Origin: an uncultured Actinomycetes bacterium
Lineage (GTDB): Bacteria > Actinomycetota > Actinomycetes > S36-B12
Length of the DNA stretch: 5,453 bases
Reading direction: 5' to 3'
Assembly (NCBI GenBank): GCA_903918595.1
Contig: CAIXFB010000409.1
Location: 1-5,453, forward strand
Below, piece by piece: positions 1 to 5,453 of the stretch. Numbering within the stretch: position 1 is the stretch's first letter; the number at the start of each line of letters is the position of its first letter. Under the pieces are notes generated by a model, which saw only the letters and a list, made by a program, of their open reading frames with translations, searched no databases and was not told the origin of the DNA. A program made the translations under genes and the position numbers.

Positions 1-1
1 A

Positions 2-1369
2 GTCCGTGACGCGATGATCGCCGCAATACGTGAGGCAGTGAGCAATGCGCTTCGGCACTCACAAGCCACAAGCGTCCGTATCCGGATTTCGCGTGGATCA
101 TGGCGGGATGGTTCCATCCGCGTGAGGGTGGTCGTCGCTGACGATGGGATTGGATTCAACGAGGCGCACACTCGCCAAGGTTTCGGAACGAGTAAGGCGA
201 TTCAAGGTTCCCTGCATAGCGTCGGTGGGCTGGCAACAATTGCCTCCCATCCGGGTGAGGGCACCCGGGTCGAACTTGTATGGCCGCTGAATTCGCCCGG
301 AGATTCGAATGGCGATGATCTGCAAGTTGGGGCAGCCAAAAGCATTGCTGTGCCAGTTCTCGGTGCTATCTGGATCTTCTCAGGGCTTTCGCTAGTAGGA
401 ACGACCGCCTATGTGGGAAGCATGCTTCTCAATGTGTTGGCGTTCGCTGTGTATTCGATTTTGGTTCTCATGGTGATCCAACGTGCTCGTGGAGGATTTC
501 TCACATGGCCAATGGCGGTGTTTCTATCCATGTGTGCGCCTTTGGTGTTTCGATTGCAGGACGCCGCTTTGGGCGAGCTCGATAATGGGCAATGGACTGA
601 ATGGGCCTCGGAAGCGCTCGTCGCGCTTCTCTTTGTCGTTGCAGCGATCGGGCCGATGTGGGTGTGGCCGGTTGCCTTGCTGTCATGGTTTGTCATGCAG
701 GGGGATGTGCTGACGGAAATTACGCAACCTGGTACTGCTGTCATTGTCGCCGGATCACTACTCGGGTTTTCACTGCATCGCAGTCTGAATCAATATCAAC
801 TGAGGCAGGGTGAATTACTTGCGGCCCAACGGCAGGTTGATGCAACACTTGCCGATGCCGAAAGACTGGCTGCACGATATGAGTCGGTCACTTCCTCAGG
901 AGTGTTGCCCCTTCTTCACGAATTGGCCGAGGGGAGGAGTGATCCCTCGACACCTGAAGTTCGTGAAGCATGTCGCATATACGAACGGCATATTCGATCC
1001 TTGATGGGCCTTGATCCCATTGATAGGGGTTTTGATCGAGCGCTCATTTCGTTGTCTGAGTTGGCTTGTTCCCGCGGCGTCCTCTTCGACGTGGTGATTC
1101 CCGCATTGATGCCTGACGTGGGTGGCAAAATCCTCACCGAGGCACCAGGACCCTTTGAATTCGTTGCTCACATGAAGCGTGGATCGACGGCTCGCTTCAG
1201 CGCCTACTTCGATAGCTCATCAATCACTTTGAGATGTGTTGGGCAAATAGAGGAAGCCGATAACATGATTGAGTGTTGTGATGTAGCAACGCAGTTTGTT
1301 GTTGTTGATGAGGATTCAGGAACGCGCATGTGGGGGGTTTGTCTTGATTCGTCTGGCACTTGTCGATGA
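2..1369 (+). CDS. Sensor histidine kinase-like membrane protein with tandem kinase modules (5' end missing)
   Basis: The frame is open to the left edge, so the true start lies outside; 455 residues are visible, numbered here from the codon at position 2. Residues 5-96 form a HATPase_c domain of the NarL/HisKA_3 kinase type: an N box with E11, N15 and H19, a G1 box VADDGIGF (45-52), a G2-like GFGTSKAI (60-67) and the closing GEGTRVELVWPL (85-96). A membrane block with about five hydrophobic segments follows (roughly 116-258), then a charged, probably coiled-coil helix (about 264-295). The segment at about 298-335 (LLHELAEGRSDPSTPEVREA and on) resembles the helical part of degenerate actinobacterial kinases; the rest to the stop has no clear ATP-binding motif. 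The missing N-terminus probably carries the phospho-accepting histidine. It presumably autophosphorylates at the membrane and passes phosphate to the regulator encoded directly downstream. The order ATPase, membrane block, second module is unusual. The kinase family is secure; signal and exact function are unknown. Confidence 0.8.
   Translation, partial: VRDAMIAAIREAVSNALRHSQATSVRIRISRGSWRDGSIRVRVVVADDGIGFNEAHTRQGFGTSKAIQGSLHSVGGLATIASHPGEGTRVELVWPLNSPGDSNGDDLQVGAAKSIAVPVLGAIWIFSGLSLVGTTAYVGSMLLNVLAFAVYSILVLMVIQRARGGFLTWPMAVFLSMCAPLVFRLQDAALGELDNGQWTEWASEALVALLFVVAAIGPMWVWPVALLSWFVMQGDVLTEITQPGTAVIVAGSLLGFSLHRSLNQYQLRQGELLAAQRQVDATLADAERLAARYESVTSSGVLPLLHELAEGRSDPSTPEVREACRIYERHIRSLMGLDPIDRGFDRALISLSELACSRGVLFDVVIPALMPDVGGKILTEAPGPFEFVAHMKRGSTARFSAYFDSSSITLRCVGQIEEADNMIECCDVATQFVVVDEDSGTRMWGVCLDSSGTCR
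1332..1337 (+). promoter_or_regulatory. Ribosome binding site deciding the TTG start of the response regulator
   Basis: A run of six G lies six bases before the TTG at 1344, inside the 3' end of the kinase gene. No comparable signal was noted before the ATG at 1296, and a start there would add 16 residues ahead of the conserved receiver beginning. This supports TTG as the real start. Confidence 0.55.
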
Positions 1370-1970
1370 TCATGAGTTAGTTCGCGAAGGCCTCGTTGCT
1401 CTACTCGAGGGTGATTCCTCGTTAGGCATTCGGATTGTCTATTCGGGCAAAGATGTTGGTGAGGCTGTGCGAGCTCACGCAGACGTCGCGCTTCTCGATA
1501 TTGACCTGGGTCCAGGATCTGCCCCGGTCGGTGAAAGCGTGGCTGCCTTTGTCTCGACGGGTGTGCGGGTTCTCTTGATTAGTGCTTTTGATGATGCAGT
1601 GTCGGTTCGTTCTGCCCTGAAAGAGGGCGCACTGGGCTTTGTTCCCAAGCGGGTGGCAATGGATGTGCTTCGCGAAGCGCTAGCCACTGCCGCACAAGGC
1701 GATTTGTACCTATCCGTTGATTTGGCTGCCATTTTGTCGAGCGCGACTGAAAGACCGGATTTAAGTCCGCGTGAGTTGACCGCGCTTCAACTGTATGCGT
1801 CGGGATTGACGTTAACTGCAGTAGCGAATTCCATGGCGATTTCGCCGCACACCGTCAAGGAGTACTTGGACCGCGTACGTACGAAATACGCAAATGTGGG
1901 CAGATCGGCGCGCACGAGAACCGAGTTGTATGCAGCAGCAAGTAGGGATGGCTTGCTAGAAGCCCCTTAA
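1344..1970 (+). CDS. NarL/LuxR-family two-component response regulator
   Basis: This is a 208-residue cytoplasmic transcription factor that should be phosphorylated by the kinase encoded just upstream. The receiver domain occupies about residues 3-120: acidic pocket D8-D9, phospho-acceptor D52 in ALLDIDL, switch residue S80 in LLISAF and conserved K102 in GFVPK. The C-terminal helix-turn-helix (about 141-187) has the GerE/LuxR pattern: LSPRE, then LTAVANSMAISPHTVKEYL and RVRTKYANVGR. The TTG start puts the usual short lead (MIRLALVDDHE) before the acidic pocket and has a G-rich ribosome binding site; an ATG at 1296 gives an unlikely longer N-terminus. The gene overlaps the kinase gene by 26 bases in another frame, which points to co-transcription and coupled translation. 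The length is typical of the family. Target promoters cannot be inferred. The VKEYLDRVRTKYA style of recognition helix is common in actinobacterial regulators; that is family knowledge, not a search result. Confidence 0.9.
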   Translation: MIRLALVDDHELVREGLVALLEGDSSLGIRIVYSGKDVGEAVRAHADVALLDIDLGPGSAPVGESVAAFVSTGVRVLLISAFDDAVSVRSALKEGALGFVPKRVAMDVLREALATAAQGDLYLSVDLAAILSSATERPDLSPRELTALQLYASGLTLTAVANSMAISPHTVKEYLDRVRTKYANVGRSARTRTELYAAASRDGLLEAP

Positions 1971-2030
1971 AGGCATGCTTGTCGGTCAGTCGGGGGACAC
2001 AAATCAGTGGTTATCACACCTCATTTCCGT
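1971..2030. other. Convergent intergenic gap, no clear terminator
   Basis: These 60 bases separate the stop codons of the response regulator and the convergent acetyltransferase. I looked for a stem-loop followed by a T run on either strand and found only short, weak pairings. Termination of the two converging transcripts is therefore not explained by a visible intrinsic terminator. Confidence 0.6.
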
Positions 2031-2624
2031 TTAACTGAGGTCTTCGGCGGGAGCGGGGGACTCGCCGACCATTTCCTCACTGCGATCGCTCGAGTCACCG
2101 AGAAGAGTCACCAGGCGTATTTCGGTCCGATGAGCCGCGGGAAAATCCTCGCTCTCTCGATTCCTGTGCGCGCGGTCAGGTCCCCATCCGCATGAAGTTG
2201 CAAAAATCCTTCGGGCGTCTTCATCTGCACCGATCCACATGGTCAGGGAATCGCATCCCAAAGCTTGAGCATTGTCGGCGAGAGCACTCATGAGGCGCGA
2301 CCCGTGGCCCGCGCCGCGAGCATCTGGATGGACCTCCCACATCACCACTTCAAGCGTTTGATCTCCCATGTCAGGATCGCCGGTCGGTCCCAGTGCGGCA
2401 AAGCCAACCACCTCATCCACCGCATTGGTCGCAACCAGGATTCGAACTCTCGGATCAGGCGGCGACAGAATTGCTCGAACCCACTCGTGGCTCGCTGAAT
2501 CCTCTTCGAGGGCTGCGAGTAATTCCGGCGGCCACGTCAGTTGAAAACGCTCCTGCCAGGCGGCAGCTTGAATGCGGGCAATGGCATCAGCGTCGGTGAC
2601 GCGCGCAAGTCGACATGAGTCCAC
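2031..2624 (-). CDS. GNAT-family N-acetyltransferase
   Basis: The 197-residue protein has the GNAT fold signature and should transfer an acetyl group from acetyl-CoA to an amine; the substrate is unknown. The first strand and helix are at residues 5-27 (RLARVTDADAIARIQAAAWQ). The central strands are at about 60-78 (VRILVATN, then VVGFAALG) and 91-99 (LEVVMWEVH). The acetyl-CoA pyrophosphate-binding loop follows as R103-GAGHG-108, matching R/Q-x-x-G-x-G/A, with the next helix at 109-122. The strand at 126-131 and the helix with ARRIFATSCGW (137-147) complete the fold. The C-terminal 20 or so residues are acidic and Ser/Pro-rich and look like a disordered tail. I chose the GTG at 2624 because it starts four residues before the domain. 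The frame stays open to 2834, with an ATG at 2750, but a longer start would overlap thyX on the other strand and add non-conserved sequence. No strong ribosome binding site precedes the GTG. The gene stands alone, convergent with the regulator and divergent from thyX. Confidence 0.85.
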   Translation of the reverse strand: MDSCRLARVTDADAIARIQAAAWQERFQLTWPPELLAALEEDSASHEWVRAILSPPDPRVRILVATNAVDEVVGFAALGPTGDPDMGDQTLEVVMWEVHPDARGAGHGSRLMSALADNAQALGCDSLTMWIGADEDARRIFATSCGWGPDRAHRNRESEDFPAAHRTEIRLVTLLGDSSDRSEEMVGESPAPAEDLS

Positions 2625-2652
2625 ATGATCATTCTGCCCAGGCGCTCGCAGG

Positions 2653-2658
2653 TAGGCT
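2653..2658 (+). promoter_or_regulatory. Putative -10 box of a leaderless thyX promoter
   Basis: TAGGCT matches the actinobacterial TANNNT -10 pattern and ends six bases before the GTG of thyX, so transcription would start at or next to the start codon. No convincing -35 hexamer is visible upstream. An alternative reading is that the overlapping AGGTAGG (2650-2656) is a weak ribosome binding site eight bases before the GTG. The same 40-base gap must also drive the acetyltransferase leftwards, and it contains a perfect 8-base palindrome ATGATCAT (2625-2632) next to that gene's start. Confidence 0.35.
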
Positions 2659-2664
2659 GCACCG

Positions 2665-3393
2665 GTGACCTCAAGCCCTGAAGAGATTGAATTTCGCCAT
2701 GACGTAACCGTTGAGTTGGTGCGGTCGAGCGCTAGTGATGCCGACGTCATCTTTGCTGCTCGGGTTTCCACGGTGGGCGAGCAATCGTTAGCTGACGTTG
2801 ATGCCGATCCAGAGCGATCAGTAGGTCTCATCAACTACCTCATGCGTGATCGCCATGGCAGTCCGTTTGAGCACAACTCCCTCACATTCTTTGTCCAAGC
2901 GCCGATATTCGTGTGGCGTGAACACATGCGTCACCGGATCGCGAGTTACAACGAGGAATCTGGCCGGTATCGCGAGTTGCGTCCCGTCTTTTATGTGCCT
3001 GCGGCTGATCGGAACGTGGTTCAGGTCGGAAAGCCGGGGGCCTACGAATTTCTTCCAGGTTCATCTGAACAGCAACGTCTCATCGATGAGTCGATGAAAT
3101 CCGCTTGCACGCAGGCCTACGTTGCATATCAGGAGATGCTCGACGCAGGCGTTGCTCGAGAGGTAGCTCGGATGGTGCTACCCGTTTCCATTTACTCGAG
3201 CGCGTACGTCACCATGAATGCCCGCTCACTCATGAATTTCCTGTCGTTACGGATGAAGGCTGAAGGTTCGACCTTTCCGTCATACCCCCAGCGGGAGATC
3301 GAGATGGTTGCTGAGCGATATGAGCAGGAGTGGGCAAGGCTCATGCCGCTGACCCATGCAGCTTTCGTAGCCAACGGCAGAGTCGCCCCCTAG
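2665..3393 (+). CDS. thyX: Flavin-dependent thymidylate synthase ThyX
   Basis: ThyX (EC 2.1.1.148) makes dTMP from dUMP with methylene-tetrahydrofolate as carbon donor and FAD/NAD(P)H as reductant; it works in the cytoplasm as a homotetramer. The diagnostic RHRX7S motif is at residues 89-99 (RHRIASYNEES), continuing into GRYREL. It is preceded by the conserved HGSPFEHNSLTFF (64-76) and APIFVWREHM (79-88). The C-terminal part has AREVARMVLP (164-173) and NARSLMNFLSLR (185-196), which help form the nucleotide and flavin sites, then YPQREIEMV and a conserved tail ending NGRVAP. At 242 residues it is close to the usual ThyX size (about 250). The GTG at 2665 is the first possible start, because an in-frame TAG lies at 2653-2655 and no ATG occurs before conserved sequence. 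It heads the thyX-dapA-rnj run. All key residues are present, so it should be active. Whether the genome also carries thyA cannot be seen here. Confidence 0.97.
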   Translation: MTSSPEEIEFRHDVTVELVRSSASDADVIFAARVSTVGEQSLADVDADPERSVGLINYLMRDRHGSPFEHNSLTFFVQAPIFVWREHMRHRIASYNEESGRYRELRPVFYVPAADRNVVQVGKPGAYEFLPGSSEQQRLIDESMKSACTQAYVAYQEMLDAGVAREVARMVLPVSIYSSAYVTMNARSLMNFLSLRMKAEGSTFPSYPQREIEMVAERYEQEWARLMPLTHAAFVANGRVAP

Positions 3394-3400
3394 GGAGGGG
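3394..3400 (+). promoter_or_regulatory. Ribosome binding site of dapA, abutting the thyX stop codon
   Basis: GGAGGGG begins immediately after the thyX TAG (3391-3393) and is the only Shine-Dalgarno-like sequence before dapA. It lies 12 bases from the ATG at 3413, longer than ideal. A C run in the last thyX codons (3386-3390) could pair with its GGGG, so its access may depend on ribosomes finishing thyX. Confidence 0.5.
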
Positions 3401-3412
3401 TAACCTTCAACC

Positions 3413-4321
3413 ATGGCTGGCCCGATGACACCTTCAGCTCCTTTTGGCGTGATGCTCACAGCAATGGTCACTCCCATGAAGGCAGATGGCTCCCAGGACC
3501 TGGTCGGTGCGGCCGAACTTGCCACGTACTTGGTGGATTCGCTCAATCACGACGGCCTGGTCATCAACGGAACCACGGGGGAGTCCGCCACCAAATCAGA
3601 CGCGGAAGATGTGGCCCTTGTGAAGACGGTCCTTGAGGCGGTGGGGGATCGTGCAACGGTGATTGCTGGCGTTGGAACCAACGACACTGCACATTCCGTC
3701 TCCAGCGCGAAAAGCGCTGCAGCTGCAGGGGCGCATGGCGTGATGGCAGTCGCTCCGTACTACAACCGGCCACCTCAAGAAGGGTTGGTGCAACATTTCT
3801 GGGCAATTGCTGATGCGACCGACCTGCCACTGCTCACCTATGACATTCCCAAGCGCACAGGGGTTGCCATCGAAACTGAAACTTTTGTGCGCATCGCAGA
3901 GCATCCTCGGATTGTGGCCAACAAGGATGCAAAGGGTGACCTAGAAGCAACCCAGTGGGCCATGCAGCGTTCGGGTCTAGCGTGGTACTGCGGCGACGAC
4001 ATATTGAACTTCCCGATGATGGCGCTCGGTGCCGCCGGCATGATTTCTGTGGTTGGCCATGTCGTGGGCGATCGCCTTGCAGAGATGGCCGCACAGTTGG
4101 CATCGGGGAACGTGGAGCAGGCTCGGAGCATCAATGCCTCTTTGCTCCCCGTGTACGAGGGAATTTTCCGGGGTCCAGGCGTAATCCTGACCAAAGCTGC
4201 ATTAGCAATGCAAGGCTTGCCGAGCGGACCCGTTCGGCTCCCACTCGTCGATGCGACTGATGAGCAACGCGAGCAACTTCGTGTTGATTTGGCCCTCGCT
4301 GGCGTTCGTGGCTTTGCCTGA
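3413..4321 (+). CDS. dapA: 4-hydroxy-tetrahydrodipicolinate synthase DapA
   Basis: DapA (EC 4.3.3.7) condenses pyruvate with L-aspartate semialdehyde, the first committed step to meso-diaminopimelate (peptidoglycan) and lysine. It is a cytoplasmic class I aldolase with a TIM barrel. The family residues are all present at a constant offset of +10 from the E. coli numbering: T54-T55 in INGTTGES, Y117 in APYYNRPPQEG (114-124), Y143 in LTYDIPKRTG with R148 for the carboxylate, and the Schiff-base lysine K171 in NKDAKGDL (170-177). The length of 302 residues is normal (E. coli 292); the excess is mostly a short N-terminal extension. The ATG at 3413 leads directly into PFGVMLTAMVTP, the usual start of the barrel. 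It follows thyX by 19 bases and its TGA shares one base with the rnj start. Family members with similar folds (NAL, KDG aldolases) are less likely given the full DapA motif set and the thyX/rnj context. Confidence 0.96.
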   Translation: MAGPMTPSAPFGVMLTAMVTPMKADGSQDLVGAAELATYLVDSLNHDGLVINGTTGESATKSDAEDVALVKTVLEAVGDRATVIAGVGTNDTAHSVSSAKSAAAAGAHGVMAVAPYYNRPPQEGLVQHFWAIADATDLPLLTYDIPKRTGVAIETETFVRIAEHPRIVANKDAKGDLEATQWAMQRSGLAWYCGDDILNFPMMALGAAGMISVVGHVVGDRLAEMAAQLASGNVEQARSINASLLPVYEGIFRGPGVILTKAALAMQGLPSGPVRLPLVDATDEQREQLRVDLALAGVRGFA

Positions 4322-4323
4322 TG
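4319..4323 (+). other. TGATG stop-start overlap of dapA and rnj
   Basis: The dapA stop TGA (4319-4321) shares its A with the ATG of rnj (4321-4323). No Shine-Dalgarno sequence is visible in the preceding 25 bases, so rnj translation probably depends on ribosomes re-initiating after dapA. This ties RNase J synthesis to dapA expression unless a promoter lies inside dapA. Confidence 0.7.
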
Positions 4324-5453
4324 CACCACGCAGACCTACCAACTCCGCCCCCGCTACCTCCGGGTCAATTGCGCATTCTGCCGCTCGGTGGGCTCGGCCA
4401 AATCGGTCGAAATATGGCAGTCCTTGAAATCGATGGAAAACTTCTGATAGTTGATTGCGGTGTCTTGTTCCCGGAGGAGACCCAGCCAGGTATCGATCTC
4501 ATCCTGCCTGACTTCTCACCAATCGCTGACCGGCTAGCAGACATCCAAGCGGTGGTCTTGACCCACGGGCACGAAGACCACATCGGGGCACTGCCGTATC
4601 TGCTCAGAAGTCGCGAGGACATCCCCGTGATCGGCTCGTCGCTCACGCTCGCATTTGTTCAGGCGAAACTTAAGGAACACCGGAAGAATCCGCCACTGCG
4701 CACGGTGGTGGACGGTGAACGGATCGATGTTGGTCCGTTTAATCTTGAGTTTTTGTCGGTCAACCACTCCATTCCTGATGCAATGGCCATTGTCATCAGG
4801 ACGACAGCAGGCACGGTGCTGCATACCGGCGACTTCAAGATGGATCAGCTCCCGCTGGATGGAAGAATCACCGATCTCAACGGGTTTGCTCGCGTGGGCG
4901 ATGAGGGCGTGGACCTCCTCATGATTGACAGCACCAACGCAGAGGTTCCAGGTTTTGTGCCCAGCGAACGCGAACTTATGCCGGTGCTCGACTCAGTTTT
5001 CCTGCGTGCGGAGGGCCGCATCATCGTTGCGTCTTTCGCATCTCATGTGCACCGGATTCAACAGATTATCGACACAGCAATTTTGCACGATCGCAAAGTG
5101 GCATTTGTCGGTCGGTCGATGGTTCGCAATATGGGGATCGCCCGAGATCTTGGATATTTGAAGATTCCTGGTGGAACGATGATTTCTGTTGATGAGATCA
5201 CGGGGTTACCTGACGACGAAACTGTTTTGATCTGCACCGGCTCACAAGGCGAACCCATGGCAGTGCTTTCGCGGATCGCAAACCGGAATCACCCCATTGA
5301 GGTGGGTGATCACGACACCGTGATTCTGGCGTCGTCGCTCATTCCTGGAAATGAGAATTCGGTTTATCGAGTGATCAATGGTCTTACTCGACTAGGAGCC
5401 ACGGTCGTTCACAAAGGAAACTCCCTCGTCCATGTTTCCGGACACGCGGCAGC
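4321..5453 (+). CDS. rnj: Ribonuclease J (3' end beyond window)
   Basis: The frame is open from the ATG at 4321 to the right edge (377 full codons); full-length RNase J has about 550-560 residues, so roughly the last third is missing. RNase J is a metallo-beta-lactamase/beta-CASP nuclease with 5'-3' exonuclease and endonuclease activity, acting on mRNA decay and rRNA maturation. The zinc motif HGHEDH is at residues 82-87, followed by VNHSIPDAMA (H149) and HTGDFK with the bridging D171. The beta-CASP part shows DSTNAEVPGF, SFASHVHRIQQ (238-248), FVGRSMVRNMGIARDLGYL, CTGSQGEP and SSLIPGNE. The window stops just after HVSGHA, whose H375 belongs to the C-terminal metal-binding motif. The N-terminus has a short proline-rich lead (residues 7-14) before RILPLGGLGQIGRN. 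The extended GGLGQIGRN and LPDF signatures separate it from generic lactamase-fold hydrolases. The position directly after dapA is the known actinobacterial arrangement. Confidence 0.96.
   Translation, partial: MHHADLPTPPPLPPGQLRILPLGGLGQIGRNMAVLEIDGKLLIVDCGVLFPEETQPGIDLILPDFSPIADRLADIQAVVLTHGHEDHIGALPYLLRSREDIPVIGSSLTLAFVQAKLKEHRKNPPLRTVVDGERIDVGPFNLEFLSVNHSIPDAMAIVIRTTAGTVLHTGDFKMDQLPLDGRITDLNGFARVGDEGVDLLMIDSTNAEVPGFVPSERELMPVLDSVFLRAEGRIIVASFASHVHRIQQIIDTAILHDRKVAFVGRSMVRNMGIARDLGYLKIPGGTMISVDEITGLPDDETVLICTGSQGEPMAVLSRIANRNHPIEVGDHDTVILASSLIPGNENSVYRVINGLTRLGATVVHKGNSLVHVSGHAA

Noticed and set aside
409..744. 111-residue open frame on the - strand within the kinase gene
   Set aside because: It is antisense to the membrane block of the kinase and has no coding signature; the + strand frame has clear family motifs on both sides of it.
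1296..1343. ATG at 1296 as start of the response regulator
   Set aside because: It would add 16 residues not typical of receiver domains, while the TTG at 1344 has a well-spaced G-rich ribosome binding site and gives the normal N-terminus.
1960..1980. Possible hairpin AAGCCCC...GCATGCTT at the regulator stop as a terminator
   Set aside because: The arms pair only over AAGC/GCTT with mismatches inside, and no T run follows.
2625..2632. Palindrome ATGATCAT as an operator
   Set aside because: A single perfect 8-base palindrome is expected by chance at this length scale and no second copy is seen nearby; it is mentioned only within the promoter entry.
2625..2834. N-terminal extension of the acetyltransferase frame to an ATG at 2834 (or 2750)
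   Set aside because: The extension lies antisense to the conserved start of thyX, reads as low-complexity Ser/Thr-rich sequence and is not needed for the GNAT fold, which begins just after the GTG at 2624.
3838..4329. 163-residue open frame on the - strand across dapA
   Set aside because: It is the shadow of the well-supported dapA frame and shows no recognisable domain, only Ser/Pro/Arg-rich sequence.
4655..5161. Two + strand frames (4655-4924 and 4925-5161) within the RNase J region
   Set aside because: They are out of frame with the continuous RNase J frame that carries all metal-binding motifs; they are shadows.

Overview
The window looks like chromosomal DNA from an actinobacterium with moderate G+C content (mid-50s percent by eye). 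Three observations point this way. The order thyX-dapA-rnj (RNase J) is a well-known actinobacterial linkage, and the three proteins read like actinobacterial family members. GTG and TTG starts are used. The response regulator has the DNA-binding domain style common in actinobacterial NarL-type regulators. The moderate G+C argues against Streptomyces or Mycobacterium themselves and would fit a free-living aquatic or environmental lineage, but the species cannot be told from this sequence.

Left part (1-1970, + strand): a two-component pair. The first gene enters the window already in progress. It shows a HATPase_c kinase domain, then a hydrophobic multi-helix membrane block, a charged helical linker and a C-terminal segment that resembles a degenerate second kinase module. 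The response regulator follows, starting at a TTG that lies 26 bases inside the end of the kinase gene, so the two are probably co-transcribed and translationally coupled. The input signal and target genes are not visible.

Middle part (1971-2664): a 60-base gap without a recognisable terminator separates the regulator from a GNAT-family N-acetyltransferase on the - strand (2031-2624), which converges on the regulator. The acetyltransferase and thyX diverge from a 40-base gap that must hold both promoters. A TANNNT-type -10 sits about 6 bases before the GTG of thyX, which suggests a leaderless mRNA.

Right part (2665-5453, + strand): a tight three-gene run. It comprises thyX (flavin-dependent thymidylate synthase), dapA (4-hydroxy-tetrahydrodipicolinate synthase, first committed step to diaminopimelate and lysine) and rnj (RNase J), which runs off the window. 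thyX and dapA are 19 bases apart, and dapA and rnj overlap by one base (TGATG). The key catalytic residues are visible in all three, so these appear to be working housekeeping genes for dTMP supply, cell wall/lysine precursors and RNA decay.

I see no mobile element, CRISPR array, tRNA, rRNA or prophage signal. Most of the window is ordinary core genome. The one unusual item is the architecture of the truncated kinase at the left edge.
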